The notes below the pieces were generated by a model that did no database searches, was not told the origin of the DNA, and saw nothing but the letters and a program-made list of their open reading frames with translations. Both the position numbers and the translations under genes were made by a program. This document shows positions 37,804 through 47,098 of a DNA stretch of 64,000 nt, one piece after another (position 1 is the stretch's first letter; the number at the start of each line of letters is the position of its first letter). Origin of the DNA: Humibacillus sp. DSM 29435 (GTDB taxonomy: Bacteria > Actinomycetota > Actinomycetes > Actinomycetales > Dermatophilaceae); contig NZ_MAST01000011.1 in NCBI RefSeq assembly GCF_001758225.1, forward strand, positions 1-64,000. Reading direction: 5' to 3'.

Positions 37804-38202
37804 TCATCCACGTCGGGGTGCGGCGCACGCCGCCGTGCCCCCCGGCAGCTGGTGACGATGCGCAGCCACCCAGGTGTAGGCCCGGGCCGCGACGCGGCTC
37901 ACGCCGGGCGCCATGATGAGGTAACCGACGGGCCGCCAGCCGTAGGCGCCGTGCGTGGCCGCGCTCGCGATGGCGCGATGCCCCGAGCGGATCGAGCCGG
38001 ATGCCGTCACGAACTGGGCGGCCGCCTCGCAGTCGTCGGCGCTCAGGCCGACCGACTCGAGGTCGAGCTCCTGCCACGGCCGCACCTCGTAGCGGTCGCG
38101 CCGGTCGACCCATCGCTTGGTGAACCGGGCTGTGCTCGTGCAGAACGCACAGTCGCCGTCGAAGATCAGGGTGGGGCGGGTGGTCGACCCGAGCGGGTTC
38201 AC
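37804..38202 (-). CDS. DCC-family thiol-disulfide oxidoreductase-like protein
   Basis: 132 residues from GTG 38202. The family motif LIFDGDCAFCTSTARF contains Asp-Cys and the CxxC. The rest (RYEVRPWQELDLESVGLSADDCEAAAQFV...GHRAIASAATHGAYGWRPVGYLI) matches DUF393/DCC proteins, predicted thioredoxin-like. No confirmed reaction for the family. The frame is open further upstream, but the upstream part is Arg/Trp-rich and unlike protein. Start not certain; no strong ribosome binding site. Confidence 0.8.
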   Translation of the reverse strand: MNPLGSTTRPTLIFDGDCAFCTSTARFTKRWVDRRDRYEVRPWQELDLESVGLSADDCEAAAQFVTASGSIRSGHRAIASAATHGAYGWRPVGYLIMAPGVSRVAARAYTWVAAHRHQLPGGTAACAAPRRG

Positions 38203-38258
38203 ATCGTCATCATCGCACTGCGCCCACCACCGCCACCACCCGCGCGTTCGAACCTTGC

Positions 38259-39593
38259 TCAGCGCGCGGGAGCCAGGAAGGCCGAGAGCGCCGCGGCGTA
38301 CATGGCCGGGTCGTGGGCGCCACACAGCTCGCGGGCACTGTGCATCGAGAGGGTCGCTGCGCCGAAGTCGACCGTCGTGGCGCCGGTGAGGGCGGCCGTC
38401 ATCGGCCCCACGGTCGAACCACACGGCAGGTCGCTGCGAGAGACGAAGGTCTGCATGGGCACCCCCGCCTGCTCGCAGGCGAGCCGGAACGCCGCCGCGC
38501 CGATCGAGTCGGTGGCGTAACGCAGGTTGGTGTTGACCTTCAGCACGGGGCCGGCGTTCACCGCGATGTGGTGCAGGGGCTCGTGCCGGTCGGCGTAGTT
38601 GGGGTGGGTGGCATGGCCCATGTCGCCCGAGGCGATCACGGTCGCGGCCAGCGCTCGCCAGTAGTCGTCGCGGGAGCCGCCCCCCGCGGTGACGATGCGC
38701 TCGAGCACCGAGGGCAGCAAGGTCGACATGGCGCCTCGCTCGGAGGTGCTGCCGATCTCCTCATGGTCGAACAGCACGAGCACCGGCACCTGTGAGTGCC
38801 CGGCACCGTTCGACCCCGTTCCGTCGACGGCGTCGACGAGCGCCCGGGTGCCGGCGTACGAGGTCGCGAGGTTGTCGAGACGCGGGGCCGCGATCAGCTC
38901 ACGACGGCGACCGATGCGGGCCGACGGCTGCACCGGGTGGGTCATGACGTCGCTGAAGAGCACGTCCTCGCGGTCGACACCCACCTGCTCGGCGAGGTAG
39001 CCGGTGATGTCACCCGGCTCGTCGCCAACCCCCCAGATCGGCTCCATGTGCTGCTGCTTGTTCAAGCTGAGCCCGTCGTTCTGGCTACGGTCGAGGTGGA
39101 TGGCGAGCTGAGCGACCCGAAGCAGCGGCTGCCGGTCGTGGAACAGCCGGGTGGCGACCCCGTTGACGCCGTCGGCAGCTCGCACGGCGACCCGCCCCGC
39201 GAGGCCGAGGTCTCGGTCGAGCCAGGAGTTGAGAATGAGGCCCCCGTAGGGCTCGACGGCGAGCATCTGCCAGCCGGCGCGGGCGTGGTCGGTGTGCGGC
39301 TTGAGCCGCAGGTTGGGGCTGTCGGTGTGGGCGCCGACGACCCGGAACCCGGCTTCCGGGCCTGCGCCGCTGCCGTGGGCGCCGCGGGTGTCCCAGGCGA
39401 TGAGGGAGCCGCCGCGCGCCAGGTAGTGCGCACCGGGCTCGGTCGGGAACGCGTCGGTCTCACGCACCTGCTTGAAGCCTGCCGTCGAGAGCAGCCGAGC
39501 CGACTGCTCACAGGCGTGGAAGGGCGTCGGCGAGGAGTCGACGTAGTCGATCAGAGCCTGGGCTTCGGTGTCGGTGTCGAGCGAGTGCGCCAT
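38259..39593 (-). CDS. apeB: M18-family aminopeptidase
   Basis: 444 residues from ATG 39593 (MAHSLDTDTEAQALIDYVDSSPTPFHACE). Metal-binding segments of the M18 fold are seen: VVGAHTDSPNLRLKP, LVLFDHEEIGSTSERGAMS, SGDMGHATHPNYADRHEP and the C-terminal TVDFGAATLSMHSARELCGAHD. Cytosolic dinuclear-zinc enzyme that removes N-terminal residues, often acidic ones; substrate range here is unproven. 19 further codons upstream are open but not family-like. Confidence 0.92.
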   Translation of the reverse strand: MAHSLDTDTEAQALIDYVDSSPTPFHACEQSARLLSTAGFKQVRETDAFPTEPGAHYLARGGSLIAWDTRGAHGSGAGPEAGFRVVGAHTDSPNLRLKPHTDHARAGWQMLAVEPYGGLILNSWLDRDLGLAGRVAVRAADGVNGVATRLFHDRQPLLRVAQLAIHLDRSQNDGLSLNKQQHMEPIWGVGDEPGDITGYLAEQVGVDREDVLFSDVMTHPVQPSARIGRRRELIAAPRLDNLATSYAGTRALVDAVDGTGSNGAGHSQVPVLVLFDHEEIGSTSERGAMSTLLPSVLERIVTAGGGSRDDYWRALAATVIASGDMGHATHPNYADRHEPLHHIAVNAGPVLKVNTNLRYATDSIGAAAFRLACEQAGVPMQTFVSRSDLPCGSTVGPMTAALTGATTVDFGAATLSMHSARELCGAHDPAMYAAALSAFLAPAR

Positions 39594-39604
39594 GCTTCCC
39601 GACC

Positions 39605-40384
39605 CTATCCGGCCGCTGCAGACTCGGCCGTCGCCAGTTCGGACTTCCACACCCGGAACGACTCCTCCGAACGACCACGTCGCCAGTAGCCCGAGATCGA
39701 CGCGTCAGCACGCGGCACTCCGCGCTCCGTGAGCAGGTAGGGCCGAATGCCGTGCATGACCGCACGGGCTTCGCCGTGGACGAAGGCCTGCACCCGCCCG
39801 GGGCGCCACGGCAGCGCGCGCACGGCGTCGACGAGGGTGGGCGACCCAGCGACGGCGTCGTCGCCCACCGTCTCTTCGGCGCTCGCGGCGTAGACCCAGC
39901 TGACCTCCATGCCGGCCGGAGCGCGAAGGTCGATCTCGTGCTCGCGACCCGGCACCTCGACGACGACGTACCCCACGGCAGTCGCCCCGAGGGCCGCCAC
40001 CGCAGCCGCCACCGCGGGGAGGGCCGACTGGTCGCCGACGAGCAGGTGCCAGGCAGCAGACGGGTCGGGGGCGTAGCCGCCCCCGGGGCCACGAGCGGCC
40101 AGCGTCTCCCCCGGCGTCGCTCGCGCCGCCCAGGGACCGGCCACACCCTCGTCGCCGTGAACGACGAAGTCGATCGCGACGGTGCCGGCCTCGACGTCGG
40201 GGTCGATGGCCGTGTAGGTGCGCAGAACTGGCGCCTCGCCGCCCTCGAAGACCAGCTTGACGTAGCGGTCGGTCGCGGTGCTGCCGGCGAAGGCACTGAG
40301 GTCGTCGCTGCGGAAATGGACGCGCACCAACCCAGGGCTGAGCGCCTCGGTGGAGGTGACGGTCAAGGCGGTGGTGCTGGGCAC
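39605..40384 (-). CDS. siderophore-interacting protein (FAD-dependent ferric-siderophore reductase)
   Basis: 259 residues. FAD-binding R-x-Y-[TS] motif (LRTYTAID) near 55, then IDFVVHGDEGVAGPWAARATPGETLAARGPGG, typical of the SIP family. The NAD(P)H domain begins AWHLLVGDQSALPAVAAAVAAL, and VQAFVHGEARAVMHGIRPYL and SGYWRRGRSEESF follow. It should release iron by reducing imported Fe(III)-siderophores in the cytoplasm. A DtxR/IdeR-like box lies 45 bp upstream, fitting repression by iron. Confidence 0.92.
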   Translation of the reverse strand: MPSTTALTVTSTEALSPGLVRVHFRSDDLSAFAGSTATDRYVKLVFEGGEAPVLRTYTAIDPDVEAGTVAIDFVVHGDEGVAGPWAARATPGETLAARGPGGGYAPDPSAAWHLLVGDQSALPAVAAAVAALGATAVGYVVVEVPGREHEIDLRAPAGMEVSWVYAASAEETVGDDAVAGSPTLVDAVRALPWRPGRVQAFVHGEARAVMHGIRPYLLTERGVPRADASISGYWRRGRSEESFRVWKSELATAESAAAG

Positions 40385-40429
40385 GATGGGTTCTCTCGGT
40401 CGGTCGTCGCCACCGGAAGGGCGGCTGTC

Positions 40430-40448
40430 TTAGGTAAGCCTAACCCGC
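40430..40448. promoter_or_regulatory. DtxR/IdeR iron box
   Basis: TTAGGTAAGCCTAACCCGC matches the 19-bp consensus TTAGGTTAGCCTAACCTAA at 15 positions, with a fully preserved centre AGCCTAA. Located between the siderophore-interacting gene (45 bp away) and the methyltransferase gene (85 bp away). On the minus strand it contains TAGGCT, a possible -10, so binding would mask the promoter. Confidence 0.8.
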
Positions 40449-40533
40449 AGCGGGCCCACCGAGGTGGTGCGGCCCTGCCGAGGACTCGTCGCGAAGGGCA
40501 CACCGGAGCGGCCGAAGGGAGGACGATGCGTAC

Positions 40534-41364
40534 ATGGATGCCGCTGCGCGACGTGGTCACGTCGCTGCCCTGTTCGACCAGCTCGCGGCCGGCTACGACC
40601 AGGGCGGTGTGCCGTGGTTCATCCCGATCGGTGCGCGCCTGGTCGAGCTGACCCGCCCTCGCCCCGGCGACCGCGCCATCGACATCGGCTCCGGTCGAGG
40701 CGCCGCGAGCTTCGCACTGCTCGAGGCCGTCGGCCCCCGGGGCCACGTGAGCGCCGTCGACCTGTCACCGGCCATGGTCGAACGGCTGCGGGCGGAGGCT
40801 GCCGATCGCGGGATCACCCACCTCGAGGTGCAGGTCGGGGAGGCCTCCCCTGACCGCCTGGCGGCAGCATCGTTCGACGTGGGCACGGCATCCCTCGTGC
40901 TCTTCTTCGACCCCGAGCCCGAGCGCACCTTCGCCCGCTGGCTGTCCCTGCTGCGACCCGGTGGGCGCATCGGGCTCAGCACCTTCGGCCCGACCGATGC
41001 GGCGTGGACGGCAGCCGAAGCGGTGCTGCTGCGGTACGCGCCACCCGCGCTGCTCGACGCCCGCACGTCGGGACGAGTCGGACCCTTCGCGAGCACCACC
41101 TCCATGTCGGCCCTGTTCCACCGTGCCGGGGCGCTCGAGGTCGACAGCCACGACGAGCCTCTCGAGGTGGTGCTGCCTGATGCCCTGGCCTGGCGATCCT
41201 GGACGATGACGCTCGGTCTTCGCCAGCTCTGGGAAGCCGTACCCCCCGGCGACCTGCCCGACGTTCTCAACGACGTCGAGACGGCCCTCGAGGCCGACCG
41301 CGGCGACGACGGCCTGCTCCACCTGACCCAACAGGTGCGCTACACCACCGGCTCCGCTCCCTGA
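40534..41364 (+). CDS. class I SAM-dependent methyltransferase
   Basis: 276 residues. Motif I is AIDIGSGRGAASFALLEAV (near 50), with the acidic post-I VSAVDLSPAMVERL. Motif IV region FDVGTASLVLFFFDP-like (SFDVGTASLVLFFDPEPER), then LLRPGGRIGLSTFGP. A C-terminal 110-residue cap may set the substrate, which is unknown. Divergent from the siderophore-interacting gene, with the iron box in the shared region, so iron control is possible. Confidence 0.85.
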   Translation: MDAAARRGHVAALFDQLAAGYDQGGVPWFIPIGARLVELTRPRPGDRAIDIGSGRGAASFALLEAVGPRGHVSAVDLSPAMVERLRAEAADRGITHLEVQVGEASPDRLAAASFDVGTASLVLFFDPEPERTFARWLSLLRPGGRIGLSTFGPTDAAWTAAEAVLLRYAPPALLDARTSGRVGPFASTTSMSALFHRAGALEVDSHDEPLEVVLPDALAWRSWTMTLGLRQLWEAVPPGDLPDVLNDVETALEADRGDDGLLHLTQQVRYTTGSAP

Positions 41365-41404
41365 CCTCGCAGGCTTGGGATTGGCAGGCGGCAGGGGTGC
41401 AAGC

Positions 41405-41442
41405 GGCAGGGCCCGCCCCGCCGAAGCGGAACGGGCCCTGCC
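41405..41442. terminator. terminator between methyltransferase gene and tuf
   Basis: Perfect 11-bp arms GGCAGGGCCCG (41405-41415) and CGGGCCCTGCC (41432-41442), 16-nt loop. It lies 32 nt below the tuf stop and serves convergent genes. Confidence 0.7.
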
Positions 41443-41474
41443 GATGAAGCTGGTGCTGCCGGTTCAGCGTCAGA

Positions 41475-42671
<1,197 letters not shown>

Positions 42672-42766
42672 TGTGGTCCTCCTCAGGACTATCTTGTGTT
42701 ACGCCGCAGACCTCTTGGTTGGACGGGGCGCTGGTGGATGTGTTTCTCGGTAAGTCGGTGAAGAGC

Positions 42767-42784
42767 CTACGGGATGTCCCGTAG
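42767..42784 (-). other. hairpin directly after the fusA stop codon
   Basis: CTACGGG (42767-42773) and CCCGTAG (42778-42784), 7 bp, loop of 4. It abuts the fusA stop codon with no gap, between fusA and tuf. Confidence 0.5.
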
Positions 42785-44902
42785 TCACTCGCCCCGGGTT
42801 TTCTTGATGATCTCCTCGGCGACAGCCTTGGGGACCTCGGCGTAGGAGTGGAACTCCATCGAGTAGTTGGCGCGACCCTGGGTCTTCGACCGCAGGTCAC
42901 CGACGTACCCGAACATCTCCGACAGCGGGACGATGCCCTTGATGACCTTGGCTCCGCTGATGTCCTCCATGGCCTGGATCTGGCCACGACGGGAGTTGAT
43001 GTCGCCGATGACCTCGCCCATGTAGTCCTCGGGCGTGCGCACCTCGACGGCCATCATCGGCTCGAGCAGCACGGGGTCGGCCAGACGCACGGCCTCCTTG
43101 AGCGCCATCGAGCCGGCGATCTTGAACGCCATCTCCGAGGAGTCGACGTCGTGGTAGCCACCGTCGACGAGGGTCGCCTTGATACCCACGAGCTGGTAGC
43201 CGGCGAGCACGCCGTACTGCATGGCGTCCTGGATGCCGGCGTCGACCGACGGGATGTACTCGCGCGGCACCCGGCCACCGGTGACACCGTTGACGAACTC
43301 GTACATCGAGCCGTCCTCGGTCTCGCCGAGCGGCTCGAGGCTGACCTGGATCTTGGCGTACTGGCCCGACCCACCCGTCTGCTTCTTGTGGGTGTAGTCG
43401 TACTTGAGCACCGGGCGCCGAATGGTCTCGCGGTAGGCCACCTGGGGCTTGCCGACGTTGGCCTCGACCTTGAACTCGCGCTTCATGCGGTCGACCAGGA
43501 TGTCGAGGTGCAGCTCGCCCATACCGGCGATGATGGTCTGGCCGGTGTCGTCGTCGTGGTGCACCTGGAAGGTGGGGTCCTCGGCCGACAGCTTCTGGAT
43601 GGCCATGCCCAGCTTCTCCTGGTCACCCTTGGTCTTGGGCTCGATGGCGACCTGGATGACGGGGTCGGGGAAGGTCATCGACTCGAGCACGATCTGCTCG
43701 TTGATGTCCGAGAGGGTGTCGCCGGTCGTGGTGTCCTTCAGACCGATGGCCGCGTAGATGTGGCCGGCCATGGCCTCCTCGACCGGGTTCTCCTTATTGG
43801 CGTGCATCTGGAAGAGCTTCCCGATGCGCTCCTTGCGGCCCTTGGTCGAGTTGATCACGCTCGTACCCGAGCTGATGTGCCCCGAGTAGACGCGGATGAA
43901 GGTGAGCGTGCCGAAGAAGGGGTGCGTCGCGACCTTGAACGCGAGGGCCGAGAACGGCGCCTCCGTGCTGGGGGCACGCGTCAGCTCGACCTCCTCGTTG
44001 CCCGGCTTGTGACCGATCATCGGGGGAACGTCGAGCGGCGACGGCAGGTAGTCGACGACGGCATCCAGCATCGGCTGCACACCGCGGTTCTTGAACGCCG
44101 AACCACAGAAGACCGGGTAGAGATCGGAGTTCACGGTGAGCTTGCGGATGCCGGCCTTGATCTCGTCCTCGGTCAGCTCCTCGCCGGCGAGGTACTTCTC
44201 CATGAGGTCGTCATCGGCCTCGGCGACGCGCTCGACCATGGCCGTGCGGTACTCCTCGGCCTTGGCCTGCAGGTTCGCCGGGATCGACTGGATCTCGTAC
44301 TTGGCGCCCATGCTGACGTCACCCTTGGAGTCGCCCTCCCACACGAGGGCGCGCATGTAGACGAGGTCGACGACGCCGACGAAGTCGTTCTCGGCCCCGA
44401 TCGGAAGCTGCATCACCAGGGGTTCGGCGCCGAGGCGCTCCTTGATGGTGTCTACGGTGAAGTAGAAGTCGGCGCCGAGCTTGTCCATCTTGTTGACGAA
44501 GCAGATGCGCGGCACGTCGTACTTGTCGGCCTGGCGCCACACCGTCTCGGACTGCGGCTCGACGCCTTCCTTGCCGTCGAAGACGGCGACGGCGCCGTCG
44601 AGCACGCGAAGCGAACGCTCCACCTCGACGGTGAAGTCGACGTGCCCGGGGGTGTCGATGATGTTGATCTGGGTGCCCTCCCAGAAGGAGGTGACGGCGG
44701 CGGAGGTGATCGTGATGCCGCGTTCCTTCTCCTGCTCCATCCAGTCCGTCGTCGACGCACCGTCGTGGGTCTCGCCGATCTTGTGGTTGACACCGGTGTA
44801 GAAGAGGATGCGCTCCGTCACCGTGGTCTTGCCGGCGTCGATGTGCGCCATGATGCCGATGTTGCGCACCTTGTTGAGGTCCGTCAGGACGTCGAGTGCC
44901 AC
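42785..44902 (-). CDS. fusA: elongation factor G
   Basis: 705 residues, normal for EF-G. GTP-binding motifs [25 protein letters not shown] and CFVNKMDK lie in the first 150 residues. Domains II-V are complete, including [18 protein letters not shown]. Translocation factor. The start codon is GTG 44902. A 153-nt gap with a repeat-family hairpin lies between rpsG and this gene. Confidence 0.98.
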   Translation of the reverse strand: MALDVLTDLNKVRNIGIMAHIDAGKTTVTERILFYTGVNHKIGETHDGASTTDWMEQEKERGITITSAAVTSFWEGTQINIIDTPGHVDFTVEVERSLRVLDGAVAVFDGKEGVEPQSETVWRQADKYDVPRICFVNKMDKLGADFYFTVDTIKERLGAEPLVMQLPIGAENDFVGVVDLVYMRALVWEGDSKGDVSMGAKYEIQSIPANLQAKAEEYRTAMVERVAEADDDLMEKYLAGEELTEDEIKAGIRKLTVNSDLYPVFCGSAFKNRGVQPMLDAVVDYLPSPLDVPPMIGHKPGNEEVELTRAPSTEAPFSALAFKVATHPFFGTLTFIRVYSGHISSGTSVINSTKGRKERIGKLFQMHANKENPVEEAMAGHIYAAIGLKDTTTGDTLSDINEQIVLESMTFPDPVIQVAIEPKTKGDQEKLGMAIQKLSAEDPTFQVHHDDDTGQTIIAGMGELHLDILVDRMKREFKVEANVGKPQVAYRETIRRPVLKYDYTHKKQTGGSGQYAKIQVSLEPLGETEDGSMYEFVNGVTGGRVPREYIPSVDAGIQDAMQYGVLAGYQLVGIKATLVDGGYHDVDSSEMAFKIAGSMALKEAVRLADPVLLEPMMAVEVRTPEDYMGEVIGDINSRRGQIQAMEDISGAKVIKGIVPLSEMFGYVGDLRSKTQGRANYSMEFHSYAEVPKAVAEEIIKKTRGE

Positions 44903-44988
44903 GTCAGGTTTCTCGTCTCATTCGTCGTGAAGTCAAAACTGTGGGGCCCGGCCTCCGAGACAACGTCACGGGGCGGGCAGTTCCGGTG

Positions 44989-45034
44989 CGGATGCCGCTG
45001 TGCTGGCGGGTGGTGGCCGGCTCAGCGGCATCCG
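44989..45034 (-). repeat. GGATGCC-type intercistronic hairpin, copy 2 (rpsG-fusA)
   Basis: Arms CGGATGCCGCTG (44989-45000) and CAGCGGCATCCG (45023-45034), 12 bp perfect, with a longer 22-nt loop than the other copies. Starts 21 nt below the rpsG stop. Confidence 0.7.
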
Positions 45035-45055
45035 ACGCAGATCGATGGTGCCGGA

Positions 45056-45526
45056 CTACCAGCGGTAGTGCGCGAAGGCCTTGTTCGACTCGGCCATCTT
45101 GTGGGTGTCCTCACGGCGCTTGACCGCGGCACCGAGGCCGTTGCTCGCGTCGAGGATCTCGTTCATGAGGCGCTCGGTCATCGTCTTCTCACGGCGCTGC
45201 CGTGAGTAGCCGACCAACCAGCGCAGGGCCAGCGTCGTGGAGCGGTTCGGCTTGACCTCGATCGGCACCTGGTAGGTGGCGCCACCGACGCGGCGGCTCT
45301 TGACCTCCATGGCCGGCTTGACGTTGTCGAGCCCACGCTTGAGCGTGGCGACGGGGTCGGTGCCGGTCTTGGCGCGAACGCCCTCGAGTGCGCCGTAGAC
45401 GATCGTCTCGGCGATCGACTTCTTGCCGTCGAGGAGGATCTTGTTGACGAGCTGGGTCACGAGCGGGCTGGCGTAGACGGGGTCGACGACGAGCACGCGC
45501 TTCGGAGCGGGTCCTTTACGAGGCAT
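45056..45526 (-). CDS. rpsG: 30S ribosomal protein S7
   Basis: 156 residues from ATG 45526, which shares a base with the rpsL stop (TGATG). [37 protein letters not shown] and [28 protein letters not shown]. Nucleates the 30S head; in other bacteria represses the str operon. Confidence 0.98.
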   Translation of the reverse strand: MPRKGPAPKRVLVVDPVYASPLVTQLVNKILLDGKKSIAETIVYGALEGVRAKTGTDPVATLKRGLDNVKPAMEVKSRRVGGATYQVPIEVKPNRSTTLALRWLVGYSRQRREKTMTERLMNEILDASNGLGAAVKRREDTHKMAESNKAFAHYRW

Positions 45527-45900
45527 CAGCTCTTCTCCTTCTTCGCGCCGTAGAGGCTGCGAGCCTGCTTGCGGTTCTTGACGCCCTGAGTGTCGAGGGT
45601 GCCGCGAACGATCTTGTAACGCACACCGGGAAGGTCCTTCACCCGGCCGCCACGCACGAGCACGATCGAGTGCTCCTGCAGGTTGTGGCCGACACCCGGG
45701 ATGTAGGCCGTGACCTCGATACCGCTCGAGAGGCGCACGCGGGCCACCTTGCGAAGGGCAGAGTTCGGCTTCTTGGGGGTGGTGGTGTAGACGCGGGTGC
45801 ACACGCCGCGACGCTGGGGCGAGCCCTTGAGCGCCGGGGTCTTGGCCTTGTTGGCCTTGTCCTGGCGGCCCTTTCGGACCAGCTGGTTGATGGTAGGCAA
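45526..45900 (-). CDS. rpsL: 30S ribosomal protein S12
   Basis: 124 residues from a TTG start at 45900 ([14 protein letters not shown] follows), with GGAG nine bases upstream. This gives the normal S12 length. An in-frame ATG 25 codons upstream would add a non-homologous leader and is rejected. The streptomycin-related lysines are wild type: [12 protein letters not shown] and [13 protein letters not shown]. First gene of the str operon. Confidence 0.96.
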   Translation of the reverse strand: MPTINQLVRKGRQDKANKAKTPALKGSPQRRGVCTRVYTTTPKKPNSALRKVARVRLSSGIEVTAYIPGVGHNLQEHSIVLVRGGRVKDLPGVRYKIVRGTLDTQGVKNRKQARSLYGAKKEKS

Positions 45901-45962
45901 CCTGGTTTCTCCGTACGTTTGCTGGTGGTCTGCCGGCCCGATGGCCGACTCCTTGTTCATTT

Positions 45963-45988
45963 CGCCCACCCCCGAGGTCGGGCGTGTC
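45963..45988 (-). promoter_or_regulatory. leader element shared with rpsJ (rpsL copy)
   Basis: Bases 45968-45988 equal 36501-36521. Here the 5' and 3' arms pair as CGCCC+ACC with GGT+GGGCG (45963-45970, 45976-45984) around the same loop CCCGA, with one bulged base. It lies 67 nt above the rpsL start. Confidence 0.55.
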
Positions 45989-46000
45989 ACATGATGTGAC
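45986..46000. promoter_or_regulatory. perfect palindrome next to the shared element
   Basis: GTCACATGATGTGAC, 7-bp arms about a single central base. It resembles an operator for a dimeric regulator (CRP-like half sites GTGAC). It overlaps the last three bases of the shared leader element; absent from the rpsJ copy. Confidence 0.35.
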
Positions 46001-46194
46001 CTGCCGTGGTCGGTGGGTGCGCGGTGCTCTCCCCCGCATTCTCCGCGCCCTCGGTCGAAAACGATCGAGGGCGTGGATTGCCCGGCAAGAGGTGTGCTCT
46101 GGCAACTCGTGGTGCTCCGGCGGGGGAACCGCAGGAACAGGGCACAGGAGCCGTCATCGCGCATGCTGAGGACGCGCCTCAGACACAGTGTTCA

Positions 46195-46223
46195 AGCGTA
46201 CCGGGGCGCGCTGTCCCTACCAA
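46195..46223 (-). promoter_or_regulatory. candidate str operon promoter
   Basis: On the minus strand TTGGTA (46218-46223), exact 17-bp spacer, TACGCT (46195-46200). It fits the actinobacterial TTGNNN/TANNNT pattern and would start transcription near 46188. Confidence 0.4.
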
Positions 46224-46336
46224 ATCGGTGCAGGAACGCCGTCTCCGCCACGCCATCTCCCCGACGCCATTCCCCCGACACCAGCGTGCCGGCGTCATCT
46301 CCGCCAGGCGAACGCGGGGGGCTGGGGGGCTGGGGG

Positions 46337-46948
46337 TCAGCCCAGGCGCCAGTCTCCCGCGTACATGTGCAGCACCGGGAGGCCGAGGGCCTCACGGGCC
46401 TTGGACGCCCAGTCGGTGTGGAAGGTGTCCTCGACCGCATGCGGCTCGGTGACGACCACGACCTCTCGGGCGCCGAGCCTCGCGACCTCCTCGACGAGCG
46501 TCGGCATGGGGTCGTCGGCGGTGATCTCGCCGGTGGCGGCGACGTCGTGGGCCGCGAACTCACGCAGGGTGGTGCTGAGCGCGGTCTCGGCGTCGGCATG
46601 CGCCTCGGTGCCGTCGACGGGCCGTAGCGAGTCGAGGGCCTCTCGCATCTCGAAGAGGCTGAGGTGGTCGAGGAAGCTGGAGAGCACGTTGCGGTCGGTG
46701 TCGGCCGGCACCAGCACGCGGTAGGTGGCGCCCTCCTCCAGGTGCATGGCCACGATCTTGTCGACGTCGACGGCCTTGAGCGCCTCTTCGGTCAGCACGA
46801 TGACGGTCGGCGCCGCGTCGCTGCCGTGCTCCGGCGACGCAGCGTCGGACCGCTGCGGCCGGCCCCGATCGTCGCGGTGAGAGGCGCCGGTCTCGGAAGA
46901 GGTGGAGATGGGAGTGCTGTCCGTGGGCTCGACGCCGGGCTCGCTCAT
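46337..46948 (-). CDS. conserved actinobacterial protein, function unknown
   Basis: 203 residues from ATG 46948 (MSEPGVEPTD). The first 55 residues are disordered and polar. The rest looks like an alpha/beta domain: TVIVLTEEALKAVDVDKIVAMH, then TYRVLVPADTDRNVLSSFLDHLSLFEMREAL, and REVVVVTEPHAVEDTFHTDWASKAREALGLPVLHMYAG at the end. The alternating strands and helices recall universal-stress-like folds, but no ATP-binding motif was seen. It stands between the str operon and dacB, on the same strand as both. Confidence 0.65.
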   Translation of the reverse strand: MSEPGVEPTDSTPISTSSETGASHRDDRGRPQRSDAASPEHGSDAAPTVIVLTEEALKAVDVDKIVAMHLEEGATYRVLVPADTDRNVLSSFLDHLSLFEMREALDSLRPVDGTEAHADAETALSTTLREFAAHDVAATGEITADDPMPTLVEEVARLGAREVVVVTEPHAVEDTFHTDWASKAREALGLPVLHMYAGDWRLG

Positions 46949-47098
46949 GCGCGCCAGCCTAGACCGCAACACTCCCGGCACAAGAAACGCACGGGCGCAG
47001 CACCGGCAGCCGCGGCGGCCCGAACGAGCGGGCTACGACGGCTACGCCGTGCGGGTGACCTCGGCGCGCACCGAGCTGACCGACTGCTCACCGACTGC

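Larger units (their letters stand above)
45901..46336. other. 436-bp region upstream of rpsL
   Basis: No gene. It contains the shared leader element and palindrome (45963-46000) and a candidate promoter (46195-46223), giving a leader of nearly 290 nt. The stretch 46225-46336 shows nothing recognisable. Confidence 0.6.

Noticed and set aside
42848-45205. 785-codon plus-strand frame opposite fusA and rpsG
   Set aside because: Crosses two real genes and their gap; composition is that of an antisense shadow.
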